Shown: piece by piece, positions 46,885 through 56,557 of the stretch | Position numbering within the stretch: the stretch's first letter is position 1 | Layout of the letters: each line of letters begins with the position of its first letter | From: Synechococcus sp. UW69 | Lineage (GTDB): Bacteria; Cyanobacteriota; Cyanobacteriia; PCC-6307; Cyanobiaceae | DNA: 64,000 bases | Direction of reading: 5' to 3' | Assembly: GCF_900474185.1 (NCBI RefSeq) | Contig: NZ_UCNW01000008.1 | Span: 620,001-684,000, forward strand | The notes under the pieces: model-generated | What the model was told of the DNA's origin: nothing | Seen by the model: only the letters and a program-made list of their open reading frames with translations | Database searches by the model: none | Position numbers and translations under genes: made by a program

Positions 46885-48456
46885 ATGCCCGACATGGGTG
46901 CATTCCTTCTCGCCACCCAGGCCATGGCCGCCCCTGGTGAGCTGCTGAATCTCTCTCTCAATGCCTCCGCAGTACTGCCTGAAGGCGCAGTGCTGCTGGC
47001 GATGATTGCCACCCTCTTGGTGGACCTGGCCGGTGAAAAGGTCGCCACACGTTGGGTACCCCCGATTTGCTATCTCGGCTTGGGCAGCTCCCTTGTCCTG
47101 CTGGCCTTGCAGTGGAATGCGCCCCTAGAGCCCTCGTTCCTCGGGGCCTTTCTCGCCGACAACCTTGCGGTGGCCTTCAGGGCTGTCATCGCCCTGTCCA
47201 CCCTGCTGTCGCTGCTGATCAGCTGGCGCTATGCCGAGAAGAGCGGTACTCCTGTTGGCGAATACGCAGCCATCCTTCTCGCCGCCACACTCGGGGCGAT
47301 GCTGCTTTGCGGCGCAACAGATCTGGTGAGTGTGTTCATTTCACTGGAGACGCTCTCCGTGGCCAGCTACCTGCTGTCGGGCTACATGAAGCGGGATGCC
47401 CGCAGCTCCGAAGCAGCGCTCAAATATTTACTGGTGGGTTCGGCAGCTGCGGCTGTTTTTCTCTATGGCTCCTCGTTGCTGTACGGCCTAAGCGGCAGCA
47501 CAAGCCTCGACACCATCGGACTCGCCCTGCAGACCAGCACCACTCCTCTCGCCGCCTTGGCATTGGTATTTGTGCTGGCCACAGTTGCCTTCAAGATCGC
47601 TGCAGTTCCCTTCCACCAGTGGACTCCAGACGTCTACGAGGGCTCTCCAACCCCTGTGGTGGCTTTCCTGTCCGTGGGCTCCAAAGCTGCGGGTTTTGCT
47701 TTAGCTCTCCGCATCCTCGTTGGCTGTTTTGGTGCCTTCGATGGCCAGTGGAAGCTGTTGTTCACAGTGCTGGCCGTTCTGAGCATGACCCTCGGAAACG
47801 TGGTGGCTCTGGCACAGACCTCAATGAAGCGAATGTTGGCCTACAGCTCCATCGGCCAGGCCGGCTTCGTGATGATCGGCATGGTCTGCGGCACCGAAGA
47901 CGGTTTCGCCGCGATGGTTCTGTATATGGCGGCGTACCTGTTTATGAACCTCGGGGCCTTTGCCTGCATCATTCTCTTCTCCATCCGTACGGGCAGTGAT
48001 CGGATTTCGGATTACGCCGGTCTTTACCAAAAAGATCCCCTCATCACTCTTGGCCTGAGCCTCTGTCTGCTCTCCCTGGGTGGAATCCCACCGATGCTTG
48101 GTTTCTTCGGAAAGATCTATCTGTTCTTTGCCGGTTGGGCGAACCACCAATACCTGTTGGTGGTGGTCGGCCTGGTCACTTCTGTGGTCTCGATTTACTA
48201 CTACATCTCCGTCATCAAGATGATGGTGGTGAAGGAGCCCCAAGAAGCTTCCGATGTCGTCAAGGCCTACCCAGAGGTCAACTGGTCCTTGATGGGCATG
48301 CAGCCTCTGCGTGTTGCTCTGATTGGTTGTGTAGCGATCACCGCTGTTGGAGGGATCCTCTCCAACCCCCTCTTCCAGTGGGCCAACACAGCAGTTTCAG
48401 GCACACCACTGCTGCAGCAAGCCATCGCTCTGTCCAGCTTGAAAGGCCTTGGCTAA
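46885..48456 (+). CDS. ndhB: NAD(P)H-quinone oxidoreductase subunit 2
   Basis: 523 aa from ATG 46885 with about 14 hydrophobic segments. The family pattern includes [28 protein letters not shown] split across the middle helices, [12 protein letters not shown] and [13 protein letters not shown]. NdhB is part of the NDH-1 membrane arm, used in respiration, cyclic electron flow and CO2 uptake. The upstream extension to 46783 is not conserved. The next gene starts inside its last codons. Confidence 0.96.
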   Translation: MPDMGAFLLATQAMAAPGELLNLSLNASAVLPEGAVLLAMIATLLVDLAGEKVATRWVPPICYLGLGSSLVLLALQWNAPLEPSFLGAFLADNLAVAFRAVIALSTLLSLLISWRYAEKSGTPVGEYAAILLAATLGAMLLCGATDLVSVFISLETLSVASYLLSGYMKRDARSSEAALKYLLVGSAAAAVFLYGSSLLYGLSGSTSLDTIGLALQTSTTPLAALALVFVLATVAFKIAAVPFHQWTPDVYEGSPTPVVAFLSVGSKAAGFALALRILVGCFGAFDGQWKLLFTVLAVLSMTLGNVVALAQTSMKRMLAYSSIGQAGFVMIGMVCGTEDGFAAMVLYMAAYLFMNLGAFACIILFSIRTGSDRISDYAGLYQKDPLITLGLSLCLLSLGGIPPMLGFFGKIYLFFAGWANHQYLLVVVGLVTSVVSIYYYISVIKMMVVKEPQEASDVVKAYPEVNWSLMGMQPLRVALIGCVAITAVGGILSNPLFQWANTAVSGTPLLQQAIALSSLKGLG

Positions 48457-49135
48457 GGGATCACAAGCGGCAGTCGCTGAACTCAATGAAATCAGCAAGA
48501 TCTATGGATCCGGTGATCTCGAGGTCAAAGCACTTGATCAACTGAATCTCACCGTCCGGGAGGGGGATTACCTGGCGGTTATGGGAGCCAGTGGATCCGG
48601 CAAAAGCACGGCGATGAATATTCTTGGCTGTCTCGACCGGCCCACTCGTGGGTCTTACCGGCTGAATGGAGTGGCCGTGGAACAGTTGGACGACGATGCG
48701 TTAGCGGACGTCCGTAACCGCTCGCTCGGGTTTGTCTTTCAGCAGTTCCATCTCCTTGGTCATGCCAGCGCCATGGAGAATGTGATGCTGCCGATGATCT
48801 ACGCGGGAGTTCCGAAGGACGAGCGCATTGAGCGCGCCCAAGCGGCCCTAAGCCGCGTTGGCCTAGCGCAGCGTCTAGAGAACAAGCCCAACCAGCTGTC
48901 CGGAGGTCAGCAGCAACGGGTTGCCATCGCCAGGGCCATCATCAATCGCCCCAGCCTTCTGCTGGCGGACGAACCCACTGGCGCCCTTGATTCCAGCACC
49001 ACCGCCGAGGTGCTGGAGCTGTTTGATGAACTTCACCAGCAGGGCATCACCTTGGTGATGGTCACCCATGAGGACGATGTTGCGGCCAGAGCGCAGCGGA
49101 TTGCGCAGTTCCAGGATGGTCGGGTGCTCAAGTGA
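48449..49135 (+). CDS. ABC transporter ATP-binding protein (MacB/LolD type)
   Basis: 228 aa from TTG 48449, overlapping ndhB by 8 bp. Walker [10 protein letters not shown], signature [14 protein letters not shown], Walker [13 protein letters not shown] and the switch His in VTHEDD are intact. The closest type is the MacB/LolD/DevA family that works with FtsX-like permeases. No permease gene is nearby, so its partner is encoded elsewhere. Confidence 0.9.
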   Translation: MAKGSQAAVAELNEISKIYGSGDLEVKALDQLNLTVREGDYLAVMGASGSGKSTAMNILGCLDRPTRGSYRLNGVAVEQLDDDALADVRNRSLGFVFQQFHLLGHASAMENVMLPMIYAGVPKDERIERAQAALSRVGLAQRLENKPNQLSGGQQQRVAIARAIINRPSLLLADEPTGALDSSTTAEVLELFDELHQQGITLVMVTHEDDVAARAQRIAQFQDGRVLK

Positions 49136-49166
49136 TGACCACAATGGGTGCAGTGCTCCAGCAGTA

Positions 49167-49553
49167 ATGGAAGAGACCCCTAAGGCTCTTCGTGTTGCAC
49201 TCGTTGAGGATGACCCGCGCATTCAGCAACTGATCTGCGCTGAAATCACCGATGAGGGGCACGACTGCTTCAGCTTCGGTTCCGCAGAAGACTTCCTCGA
49301 CGCAGCAGGCTCCGACAGGTTTGATCTGGTGCTGTTGGACCTCATGCTGCCGGGCATGGACGGCTTGACCTGTCTGAAACAGCTGCAGCTGAAGGCAGCC
49401 TCAGGAGCAGCCCGGAGGGTGGTGATCGTGACGGCTCTCAATGATGACGACAAGCGACGCGAGGCTCTCTCCAACGGAGCAGAGGCCTACGTGCTCAAGC
49501 CGGATCTGTTCGAACAACTGCCTCAACTGCTCCGGATGCCGTCGATGCCCTGA
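49167..49553 (+). CDS. Single-domain response regulator
   Basis: 128 aa from ATG 49167 (the frame to 49068 adds non-domain residues). A CheY-like receiver with acidic pair EDD at the start, phospho-acceptor Asp in LLDLMLPGMDG, Thr in VTALND, and Lys in VLKPD. No output domain is present, so it acts by protein contact. Its last 59 bp overlap a histidine kinase gene on the other strand. Confidence 0.88.
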   Translation: MEETPKALRVALVEDDPRIQQLICAEITDEGHDCFSFGSAEDFLDAAGSDRFDLVLLDLMLPGMDGLTCLKQLQLKAASGAARRVVIVTALNDDDKRREALSNGAEAYVLKPDLFEQLPQLLRMPSMP

Positions 49554-50685
49554 GCCTGAGAAGCAACCGCACGATCGTGGATGTTCCTTGCGATGAGGGC
49601 TGCTGGTGGAGGGTCAGCATTCCTCCACACCCACTGACCAGTTCGCGCGCCAAGGCGAGCCCCAATCCAGGGCCCTCCACCTTGTCGCCATCCCGGTCAG
49701 GCTTGCCCCGGGAAAAAGGTGACGACCACCGTTCCAGAGCCTCGGAAGGCACAGGGGCATCAAGGCTCTGACTGGTGAACTCCAGGATGCAGTGGTCCAG
49801 CCCGTCGCCCCCAGCAAAGGTGAGCTCAATCGGCATGGATCGATCGCCGTGCTGACAGGCGTTGTCGAGCAACTGATCCAACGCCAGCATCAAGGCCCTT
49901 GGATCGGTTTGGACCACCACGTCATCCCCGCATTCCAGAGCCTGCAGCTTGAGATTCGGAGCTAACTCCCGGGAGGCGTCATACCAGCGCTGAAGCAGAG
50001 GCCCCAAGGGGTGGTCGCCACAGCAGACCAGATCCGGATCCACCTCCAGGCGCGTTAGCAGCGAGAGATGACCGATCAACTTTTGAATCCTGGCCATTTC
50101 CTCTCGAGCCATCGTGAGGCGGGAGCTCACTGCGTTGGAAAGGTTCTTCAACCGAGCCATCCGTTGCAGATTTCCGCTCACGATCGCCAGGGGCGTGCGC
50201 AGCTCATGGGTCAGATCGGTCATGAAGCGCTGCTGCTGAACCAGGGCCCGTTCCTCGGGGCTGAGGTCGCGCAACGACAGCAACAGGAACGACGACTGAA
50301 TCAACTCGACCGGCCGCCAACGCAACAACTGCACCTGTGATCCATCTCCATCCCGAGACAGCACATGACAACGACTCTCTCCAGAGGTTCGCGGCAAAGG
50401 CATCTGAGGATCCAACAGCTGAAGAGCTGTTTTGGCGTGAGCATCCAAGGGCCTGAGCTTCAGAACATCAGCCAGGGTTTGATTCACCACCTGAATCGGA
50501 ACCCCTCCCACGAACAGTTCAGCAGAGGCTTGATTGGCCCAGTGGATCCTGCGATCCACATCGACGATCACCATGGCTTCGCTGGCCGCATCGAAAGCGA
50601 CCTGCAGCATTCCAAGGGACTGCCGCAGTTGCGCGATCAGTTCACTGTCCCTCGAGGATGACGAAGAGGAGGCTGAGCTGTTCAT
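49495..50685 (-). CDS. PAS-containing sensor histidine kinase
   Basis: 396 aa without a membrane segment. An N-terminal PAS-like domain (about 20-140) precedes the HisKA box with His in DLTHELRTPLAIV, the N box LDQLLDNACQHG, an F-type segment WSSPFSRG, and the G box GPGLGLALARELV. It may phosphorylate the receiver encoded convergently (49167) or the OmpR-type regulator at 51173. The Ser-rich start (NSSASSSSSSRDS) is unusual. Confidence 0.9.
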   Translation of the reverse strand: MNSSASSSSSSRDSELIAQLRQSLGMLQVAFDAASEAMVIVDVDRRIHWANQASAELFVGGVPIQVVNQTLADVLKLRPLDAHAKTALQLLDPQMPLPRTSGESRCHVLSRDGDGSQVQLLRWRPVELIQSSFLLLSLRDLSPEERALVQQQRFMTDLTHELRTPLAIVSGNLQRMARLKNLSNAVSSRLTMAREEMARIQKLIGHLSLLTRLEVDPDLVCCGDHPLGPLLQRWYDASRELAPNLKLQALECGDDVVVQTDPRALMLALDQLLDNACQHGDRSMPIELTFAGGDGLDHCILEFTSQSLDAPVPSEALERWSSPFSRGKPDRDGDKVEGPGLGLALARELVSGCGGMLTLHQQPSSQGTSTIVRLLLRLRASTASGAVEAVVRTDPA

Positions 50686-50700
50686 GCCAGACGGCTCATC

Positions 50701-51087
50701 TCAGCACGATTCCATCAAAGGTCGCAGCGTTGCTGCAAACGACCAGCTGCCGTCATCGTGTTTCTCAGCCACGATGAAATGTTCACTCTCAATGGCATGC
50801 CCATCCGAGCAAAACGTTGCCAGTTTCAACGGGTGATTCAGCACCTTCGACACCTCCGTCAGTTTGAAACGAGCAAACCCAGCGTGATGAGAATCGCGAA
50901 AGCTTGGAGGCAGGATCAGACCGAGGGATTGACCGAGTAGAGCTGCTTCGGTCCAGCCGTAAACGGCCTTAAAAGGTTCGTTGATTTCCTGCACGATTCC
51001 GGAAGCATCAGCACGAACAAACGGGAGGTCTTCCTGCTCTCGGAGTGCTCGGATTCGATCCTCTGTCCAGGCTCCTGGTGACGACAT
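50701..51087 (-). CDS. Stand-alone PAS-domain protein
   Basis: 128 aa consisting almost entirely of one PAS fold (PFVRADASGIVQEINEPF, GWTEAALLGQSLGLILPP, SFRDSHHAGFARF). It has no kinase or output domain. It lies 15 nt upstream of the kinase gene on the same strand, so the two may be co-transcribed, and its PAS could sense redox or light state for the neighbouring kinase. A cofactor is not indicated. Confidence 0.82.
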   Translation of the reverse strand: MSSPGAWTEDRIRALREQEDLPFVRADASGIVQEINEPFKAVYGWTEAALLGQSLGLILPPSFRDSHHAGFARFKLTEVSKVLNHPLKLATFCSDGHAIESEHFIVAEKHDDGSWSFAATLRPLMESC

Positions 51088-51172
51088 AGCGAAAAGCAGC
51101 CGATTTCAATGTAGGGACAAAATCTTTGAAATTACTTTCTGTGCCTAGAGTGGAATCAGGTTTTGAGGCCGG

Positions 51173-51901
51173 ATGTCACTGGAATCCCAGCCCCGTCTCC
51201 GTGTCCTTCTTGTTGACGACGAACACAAACTGACCGATCTGCTTCGTCTGGAGCTTGATGTTGAGGGGTACGACGTTGATGTCGCTTCTGATGGAGCGAC
51301 CGGCCTGATCCGCAGCCGCTCCGAACCTGCTCCCGACCTGATCATCCTTGATTGGAACTTGCCGGACTTCAGCGGCATCGACATCTGTCAGCGCATCCGA
51401 GCCGGGGGAATCACCATCCCAATCCTGATGCTCACGGGGCACGACGAAATCACCGATCGGGTCAAAGCTCTGGATGCCGGGGTTGATGATTACCTGGTCA
51501 AGCCCTTTTCCATCGACGAATTGATGGCGCGGCTGCGTGCCATGCACCGCCGCGCTGAAACGTTCTCAGGGCCCGCCAATGGATCCGACGTCAACGAAGT
51601 TCTCCAGGTCGCCGACCTCTCCATGAACACCCGGACCCGGGATGTGAAACGTGGAGATCGAGCCATCAAACTGTCCGTGAAGGAATACGACCTGCTCAAT
51701 TTCCTGATGCGAGGTGCCGGCAGGGTGCTGGAACGTCAGGAGATCATGCATGGGGTCTGGGGAGAAAACTTTTACGGAGACGACAACCTCCTCGATGTCT
51801 ACATCCGCTATCTGCGTCAAAAAGTCGAACTGGACGATGCTCCAGCCCTGATCCATACCGTCCGCGGCGTTGGATTCATCCTCAGGGAACAATCGAGCTG
51901 A
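51173..51901 (+). CDS. OmpR-family response regulator
   Basis: 242 aa. The receiver has VDDEHKL, phospho-acceptor Asp in IILDWNLPDFSG, Thr in MLTGHD and Lys in LVKPF. The C-terminal winged helix (IKLSVKEYDLLNFLMRGAG, VDVYIRYLRQK-type block) binds DNA. A GAGG lies 4 bases before ATG. It is divergent from the PAS and kinase genes. Confidence 0.93.
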   Translation: MSLESQPRLRVLLVDDEHKLTDLLRLELDVEGYDVDVASDGATGLIRSRSEPAPDLIILDWNLPDFSGIDICQRIRAGGITIPILMLTGHDEITDRVKALDAGVDDYLVKPFSIDELMARLRAMHRRAETFSGPANGSDVNEVLQVADLSMNTRTRDVKRGDRAIKLSVKEYDLLNFLMRGAGRVLERQEIMHGVWGENFYGDDNLLDVYIRYLRQKVELDDAPALIHTVRGVGFILREQSS

Positions 51902-51926
51902 GACCTGTGTTTCGCTCAGGTTCCCC

Positions 51927-52817
51927 TTAGGGCTGCTGCCGTTCAAGGCTTCGCAACACCTGGCCAAGCAGCACCGAGACAGGATCATTTTCGAGACTCA
52001 TCACAGAGGACAAATCCAAATCCCCTGGATCAACGGCCTGCCAACCAGCCCGCGATGGTGTGCGCAACTCGAAATGCAGATGCGGACCCGTGCTTAGTCC
52101 TGTGCTGCCAACGCGTCCAATCACCTCTCCCTGGCGCACCTGCTGACCGGGTCGTACGTAGATCTCCGAGAGGTGGCCATAGAGCGTGCGACGCAATGGA
52201 TCGGCATGTTCCAGTTCGATGGCGACGCCATAGCCCCCCGCAAGACCACTGGTTAAGACCTGGCCGGAGAGAGCTGCCACGACGGGAGTCCCCTCAGGTG
52301 CCGCGAAATCCCGACCGGCATGCATCAGCCAACTCCCCAGGATCGGATGCAGACGCCAGCCAAACCCACTGCTCTTGAAGGCGTCTCCAGCAACAGGGAA
52401 GAGCAGTCGGCTATCGCCGTTTCCAGGGCTTGGCAGAGGACGCGGCGTGACCGCAAAGACGGATTCCAACCGGAATCTGCCACCATCGCGGGCGAGAAGC
52501 GCTGACACGGGAATACGCAGCGGCTGCTTGGAGGGGATCAAGCGAACACGGGCAGAGGATGGTGCCCCAGGCGAACGCCTAGCCACACCGGAGGCACACT
52601 CACGACGCGACAGAGCCCCACTGCGACAGGCGTCTTCGAAACGACTGCGGCCCATGGGAACCGCTGGAGCACCACCACGCTGGAGCATCTTGCGCTCCTG
52701 GGGAGTGATCACCCGTTGGCGCTCCAGAGCATCAAGAGACTGGTCAAAACCCTGAGCAGCCGCTGGTGGGATCAGCATCCAGATCGCCGCTAACCAGCTC
52801 AGCACTGGATGAGACAT
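51927..52817 (-). CDS. M23 family (LytM/NlpD-type) peptidase
   Basis: 296 aa with a signal peptide (LSWLAAIWMLIPPAAA). The C-terminal LytM domain has SSGFGWRLHP, the zinc ligands in MHAGRDFAAP (His, Asp) and the second HxH in GPHLHFELR. It should act on peptidoglycan in the periplasm, either as an endopeptidase or as an activator. The N-terminal half is a poorly conserved Pro/Arg-rich region with a Cys pair. It faces the OmpR-type regulator gene. Confidence 0.92.
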   Translation of the reverse strand: MSHPVLSWLAAIWMLIPPAAAQGFDQSLDALERQRVITPQERKMLQRGGAPAVPMGRSRFEDACRSGALSRRECASGVARRSPGAPSSARVRLIPSKQPLRIPVSALLARDGGRFRLESVFAVTPRPLPSPGNGDSRLLFPVAGDAFKSSGFGWRLHPILGSWLMHAGRDFAAPEGTPVVAALSGQVLTSGLAGGYGVAIELEHADPLRRTLYGHLSEIYVRPGQQVRQGEVIGRVGSTGLSTGPHLHFELRTPSRAGWQAVDPGDLDLSSVMSLENDPVSVLLGQVLRSLERQQP

Positions 52818-52851
52818 CGTCTAGGACAAATCCTATGGACGGCGGCGCAAC

Positions 52852-53634
52852 TCAGGGCCAGCGTCGCCAGTTTTCGGTCCTTGAACCCTGACGCAACCGA
52901 AGAGCACCATCGTTTTCAAGACCAGTGATTTGCCAGATCTGACCATCCTGAGGATGAAGGAGCTGATCCGACCAGAGACGGGCCTGAACTCCATCGATGC
53001 ACCAGGCACCATCGCCTCCAAGGCCGTGACAGTGATCCAAGGCAAGCAGGACCTCCGCTGTCCAACGGATCGGATCCGCAGCCTGCTGCCCTTCAAGCCT
53101 CCGCAGGGCAATGCCCTCGCCAGGAACAGAATTCCGCACATTCAGGCCCAGTCCGATGCGCAGCAAACGCAGTTGGGAACCACGCTGCACCACCCCCGGG
53201 AGAAGACCGGCCAATTTACGACCCTGAACCAACAGGTCATTGGGCCATTTGATCTGAATCGAAAGGCCCCGCCGCTCAAGCCGTTGCGTCACTGACAGTG
53301 CCAGCGCCAAGCCAAGGAGACCGGCTTGACCAGACGAATGACTCCTCCAGGGCAAAGCGGCACTGATCCAGACACCACCTTCAGGGGAAAGCCAGGTTCG
53401 ACCCAACTGGCCAACTCCCCTGCGCTGGTGGGTGGCGATCACAGCGCGCGGCCCCGTCAACGAGGGCTGATCCCGCAACCAAACCGCCAGCAAGTCCTCT
53501 GTACTGCTGCACACAGGCACCCGACGAATGGTCCATGGGCGCGCTGATGCACCTGCGATACGGCGGTAGATCGCCATCAAACGACCACCACCCCGTTGAG
53601 GGCGTCGATGCTTGGTCATCCATCGATCAGCCAT
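52852..53634 (-). CDS. birA: Biotin-[acetyl-CoA-carboxylase] ligase
   Basis: 260 aa from ATG 53634, overlapping the aminotransferase stop by 8 bp; ATG 53619 or 53577 may be the true start. The ligase core has the biotin-binding STEDL, ATHQRRGVGQLGRTW, KWPNDLLVQGRKLAGLL and GLGLNV. The N-terminal DNA-binding domain is absent, so it is the enzyme-only form. It biotinylates acetyl-CoA carboxylase. Confidence 0.88.
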   Translation of the reverse strand: MADRWMTKHRRPQRGGGRLMAIYRRIAGASARPWTIRRVPVCSSTEDLLAVWLRDQPSLTGPRAVIATHQRRGVGQLGRTWLSPEGGVWISAALPWRSHSSGQAGLLGLALALSVTQRLERRGLSIQIKWPNDLLVQGRKLAGLLPGVVQRGSQLRLLRIGLGLNVRNSVPGEGIALRRLEGQQAADPIRWTAEVLLALDHCHGLGGDGAWCIDGVQARLWSDQLLHPQDGQIWQITGLENDGALRLRQGSRTENWRRWP

Positions 53635-54817
53635 CCATTGCATCCGCAAGACGCGATGCGGCCTCCACCAGTTCGTTGACGGGCCGTACCAGCGCCATAC
53701 GCAGCCACTGGCGGCCGCCGGCACCAAAACCCGACCCTGGGGTCAGCGCGACACCGCTGCGCTGGAGCAGTTCCCTGGCGGCATCCTCATCACTCCAGCC
53801 CTGACGACGGGCCGCAGCAGGCAAGGGGAACCACAGGTACATCGCCATCTCTGGACAGGGAACCGACCATCCACGTGCCGTGAGGGTCTCCACCACACGA
53901 TCCCTGCGCTCGCGATAGATCGGATGCAACTGCTGCGGCCAATCAGGGAAGGCTTGCAACGCCTGGATCGCACCCTGCTGCAGAGCCAGGCTCTGATTGA
54001 AATCGATAACAGCCTTGGTGCGACGCAATGCGGCAATCACTGGCGCTGCACCAACCGCAAAACCCAGCCTGAACCCTCCTAGGCACCAGCCCTTCGACAG
54101 GGAGAAAAATTCAATTCCGGACGTCCTCCAGTTCGGAGCCTGCAACAGGCAGGGAGGCTGCCCATCCAGGGCAAGATCGACATAGGGATTGTCGTGAGCA
54201 ATCACCACATCGTGCCGGGCACCGGTGGCCATGATTTGGTTGAGGTCTTCCTGATCCCCGACCCTGGCTGAAGGGTTGTGGGGATAGCCCAGCACGAACA
54301 ACTTGAGCTGATCCCAGAGCGAGGAGGTAAGTCCCGTCAGATCCGGTCGCCAGTCCTGTTCCGGGGAAAGCGGCAAGGCCTTGGTTCTTGCTGCCGCAAG
54401 ATGTAGCCCACCGGTGTGGGACGGATAACAGGGGTCCAAATGCAGGGCAGCGTCACCTGCATCGAGCACCGCCAGCGGCAGATGGGCGGTTCCTTCCTGG
54501 GATCCCACCAGGAACTGAACCTCCTGCTCGGGATCCACGACGACATCGAAGCGATGGCGACACCAGTCCGCGACGGCGGCATGCAGAGGCCTCAGACCGG
54601 TCTGAAGGCAATAGGAACCACTGCTGGGATCCATGACCGCTGAGGCCATCGTTTCGAGCAGGGCCGTGGGTGGCCGAAGATCGGACGATCCGATGGAGAG
54701 ATCCACCAGATCTGGACGCGCAGATGACGACGCCTGGACCCGGTAAGCATGCTTGGCAGCATCAACGCGGGCGAAAACGGCGTTGCCCAGCGACGCGAGC
54801 CGCTTAGAGGTTGGCAT
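53627..54817 (-). CDS. PLP-dependent aminotransferase (class I/II)
   Basis: 396 aa from ATG 54817, overlapping trxA by 14 bp. The fold type I features are LSIGSSDLRPP, the cofactor Lys in FFSLSKGWCLGGFRLGF, GYPHNPSA and a C-terminal Arg segment (WLRMAL). Closest types are LL-diaminopimelate or aspartate-like aminotransferases of cyanobacteria; the substrate is not determined. Confidence 0.88.
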   Translation of the reverse strand: MPTSKRLASLGNAVFARVDAAKHAYRVQASSSARPDLVDLSIGSSDLRPPTALLETMASAVMDPSSGSYCLQTGLRPLHAAVADWCRHRFDVVVDPEQEVQFLVGSQEGTAHLPLAVLDAGDAALHLDPCYPSHTGGLHLAAARTKALPLSPEQDWRPDLTGLTSSLWDQLKLFVLGYPHNPSARVGDQEDLNQIMATGARHDVVIAHDNPYVDLALDGQPPCLLQAPNWRTSGIEFFSLSKGWCLGGFRLGFAVGAAPVIAALRRTKAVIDFNQSLALQQGAIQALQAFPDWPQQLHPIYRERRDRVVETLTARGWSVPCPEMAMYLWFPLPAAARRQGWSDEDAARELLQRSGVALTPGSGFGAGGRQWLRMALVRPVNELVEAASRLADAMDG

Positions 54818-55139
54818 CCAGGAAGGACTGCAGCTGCGCTTTGGCAATGGCACCTTCATGCCGCGCCACCACCTCACCGTCGCGGTAGAGGATCAGCGTG
54901 GGAATCCCTTGCACCTGATAGGCGTCACGGGTCTTCGGATTGGCATCAACTTCGATCTTTCCAACGCTCAGGCGATCGCCATAGGCATCAGCGACCCAAT
55001 CCATAAGAGGGGCGATCAGTCGACAGGGACCACACCAGGCAGCCCAATAGTCCACAAGGACAGTGCCGGAAGCCTTAAGCACTTCACTTTCAAAACCAGC
55101 GTCGGTGAAATCGGCAACAGCTCCAGCCAAGGCACTCAA
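54804..55139 (-). CDS. trxA: Thioredoxin
   Basis: 111 aa with active site WAAWCGPCRL and the cis-Pro loop GIPTLIL. The extended N-terminus and the standard Asp (ADFTD) are present. It reduces disulfides in cytoplasmic targets. First gene of a three-gene overlap operon (trxA, aminotransferase, birA). The upstream Yfr1 RNA common before another cyanobacterial trxA was not found. Confidence 0.95.
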   Translation of the reverse strand: MSALAGAVADFTDAGFESEVLKASGTVLVDYWAAWCGPCRLIAPLMDWVADAYGDRLSVGKIEVDANPKTRDAYQVQGIPTLILYRDGEVVARHEGAIAKAQLQSFLDANL

Positions 55140-55186
55140 ATGACTGACCCGATCCTATGGAAAACCGGATGACTTTCCCCGGATGG

Positions 55187-55960
55187 TCAGAGCTTGTCGA
55201 TGGATCGCTTCAAATCTTCGAGCTCGGCATCCACTTCCTCCACCTGCACTGGCTTCACAGCCTCGGCCGCATCGGCCGCCGGCAGAGCGACCGCTTCAGG
55301 ACCTCCCTTCAGCTGAGCGCGCAGCGCTTCGAGATCCTCATCAACGCCACCACCGCTTTCCAGGGCTGCGAACTGGCTCTCAAGATCAGATCCAGCCAGC
55401 TCAGCCGCGGCCTGACCGGTGGCCTCCATGGCCTCCACCTTTTCCTCCATCCGCTCGAAGGCAGCCATGGCTGAATCGGTGCCGATGTTGCCGACGGCGC
55501 TCTGCAGCTGCTGCTGAGCCTTGGCGGCCTGCGCTCGGGCCTTGAGCATGTCTTTTTTGGTCTTGGCCTCAGCGATTTTTCCTTCGAGGGCGACCAGACT
55601 TTTCTTGAGGGATTCCACCTGCCCGTCTTGGGCCTGCACCTGGGATGTCAGTGACGTCGCCGTCTCCTGGAAGGTCTTACGACGGGTGAGTGCTTCACGA
55701 GCGAGGGATTCCTCTCCCTTTTTAAGAGCCAGCTCTGCACGCTCGTACCAGGTCTTCGATTGGGCAGCAGCCTGTTCAGCCTGGTTGGTCAAACGCTTTT
55801 GACTTGCAATCGCGAGAGCAACGGCCTGACGCAACTTGACCAGATCCGCCTGCATGTCGGAGACGGACTGGTCGAGGATCTTGGCCGGGTCCTCCATACC
55901 GCTGACAGCAGCGTTGGCATTGGCGCGAACCAGCCTGCTCAGCCGATCAAAGAAACCCAT
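55187..55960 (-). CDS. vipp1: Vipp1/IM30 (PspA family) membrane-remodelling protein
   Basis: 257 aa, mostly coiled coil. The start MGFFDRLSRLVRANANAAV is the amphipathic helix that binds membranes; RQAVALAIASQKR and EAKTKKDMLKARAQAAKAQ are family blocks. It is longer than PspA (about 222 aa) and ends with an extra helix (VDAELEDLKRSIDKL) typical of Vipp1. It forms rings that protect and build thylakoid membranes. Confidence 0.92.
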   Translation of the reverse strand: MGFFDRLSRLVRANANAAVSGMEDPAKILDQSVSDMQADLVKLRQAVALAIASQKRLTNQAEQAAAQSKTWYERAELALKKGEESLAREALTRRKTFQETATSLTSQVQAQDGQVESLKKSLVALEGKIAEAKTKKDMLKARAQAAKAQQQLQSAVGNIGTDSAMAAFERMEEKVEAMEATGQAAAELAGSDLESQFAALESGGGVDEDLEALRAQLKGGPEAVALPAADAAEAVKPVQVEEVDAELEDLKRSIDKL

Positions 55961-56024
55961 TACTTGGCCTCAGACGCGCTGAGATTAGCGAGGTTCTCGC
56001 AACGGTTCTGCCTAGGATCAAGCC

Positions 56025-56546
56025 ATGGCGGTTGCACCTGAATCCCAACGGCGGCGTCTGCCGGGCCTGGAACTGCTCCAATCAGCTGCGCCAGCGCCGG
56101 CGGAACCTTTGAAAACCTGTCTGGGCGCGCTTCAGAGGGAGTGGCGCAAAGACGATCATCTGGCCGCGCTGTGGCAGGACTGGCCGCGGGTGGCAGGCGC
56201 CCAACTAGCTCCTCACTGCCGCCCCTTATCACTCCAACGTGGAGTGCTCACTGTTGGAGCCAGCCATCCCCAATGGCGCCAGGCTCTCCTCTACAACCGG
56301 CCCCAACTGATCAGCGCCCTGCATCAGGCCGGCCATGCGGTGCGTGATCTGCGCATCCAGCAACACCATTCCCTACAAGCCCCTGTCTTGGAGAGTGAAG
56401 CCAGCATTTGGGCCCAGCATCCGAGCCGCACCGATGTCCATGGCATGGGGATCTGCCCCGACTGCGGCAGACCGGCACCCAACGGCGAAATGAAGCTCTG
56501 GGGGCACTGCGGGTTCTGCCACCGTCAGACGTTGTCTGAGTCATAG
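56025..56546 (+). CDS. DciA-like (DUF721) protein with C-terminal zinc ribbon
   Basis: 173 aa. The DUF721 part (LKTCLGALQREWRKDD, LWQDWPRVAGAQLAPHCRPLS, LLYNRPQLISAL) resembles DciA, the helicase loader of many bacteria. A C-terminal four-Cys segment (CPDCGRPAPNGEMKLWGHCGFC) looks like a zinc ribbon. This tail is usual in cyanobacterial members from memory. It is divergent from vipp1. Confidence 0.82.
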   Translation: MAVAPESQRRRLPGLELLQSAAPAPAEPLKTCLGALQREWRKDDHLAALWQDWPRVAGAQLAPHCRPLSLQRGVLTVGASHPQWRQALLYNRPQLISALHQAGHAVRDLRIQQHHSLQAPVLESEASIWAQHPSRTDVHGMGICPDCGRPAPNGEMKLWGHCGFCHRQTLSES

Positions 56547-56557
56547 AGCTCTACTGC

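Noticed and set aside
54749-55172. Yfr1-type small RNA near trxA
   Set aside because: No ACTCCTCACAC-type motif was seen on either strand in the flanks of this trxA.
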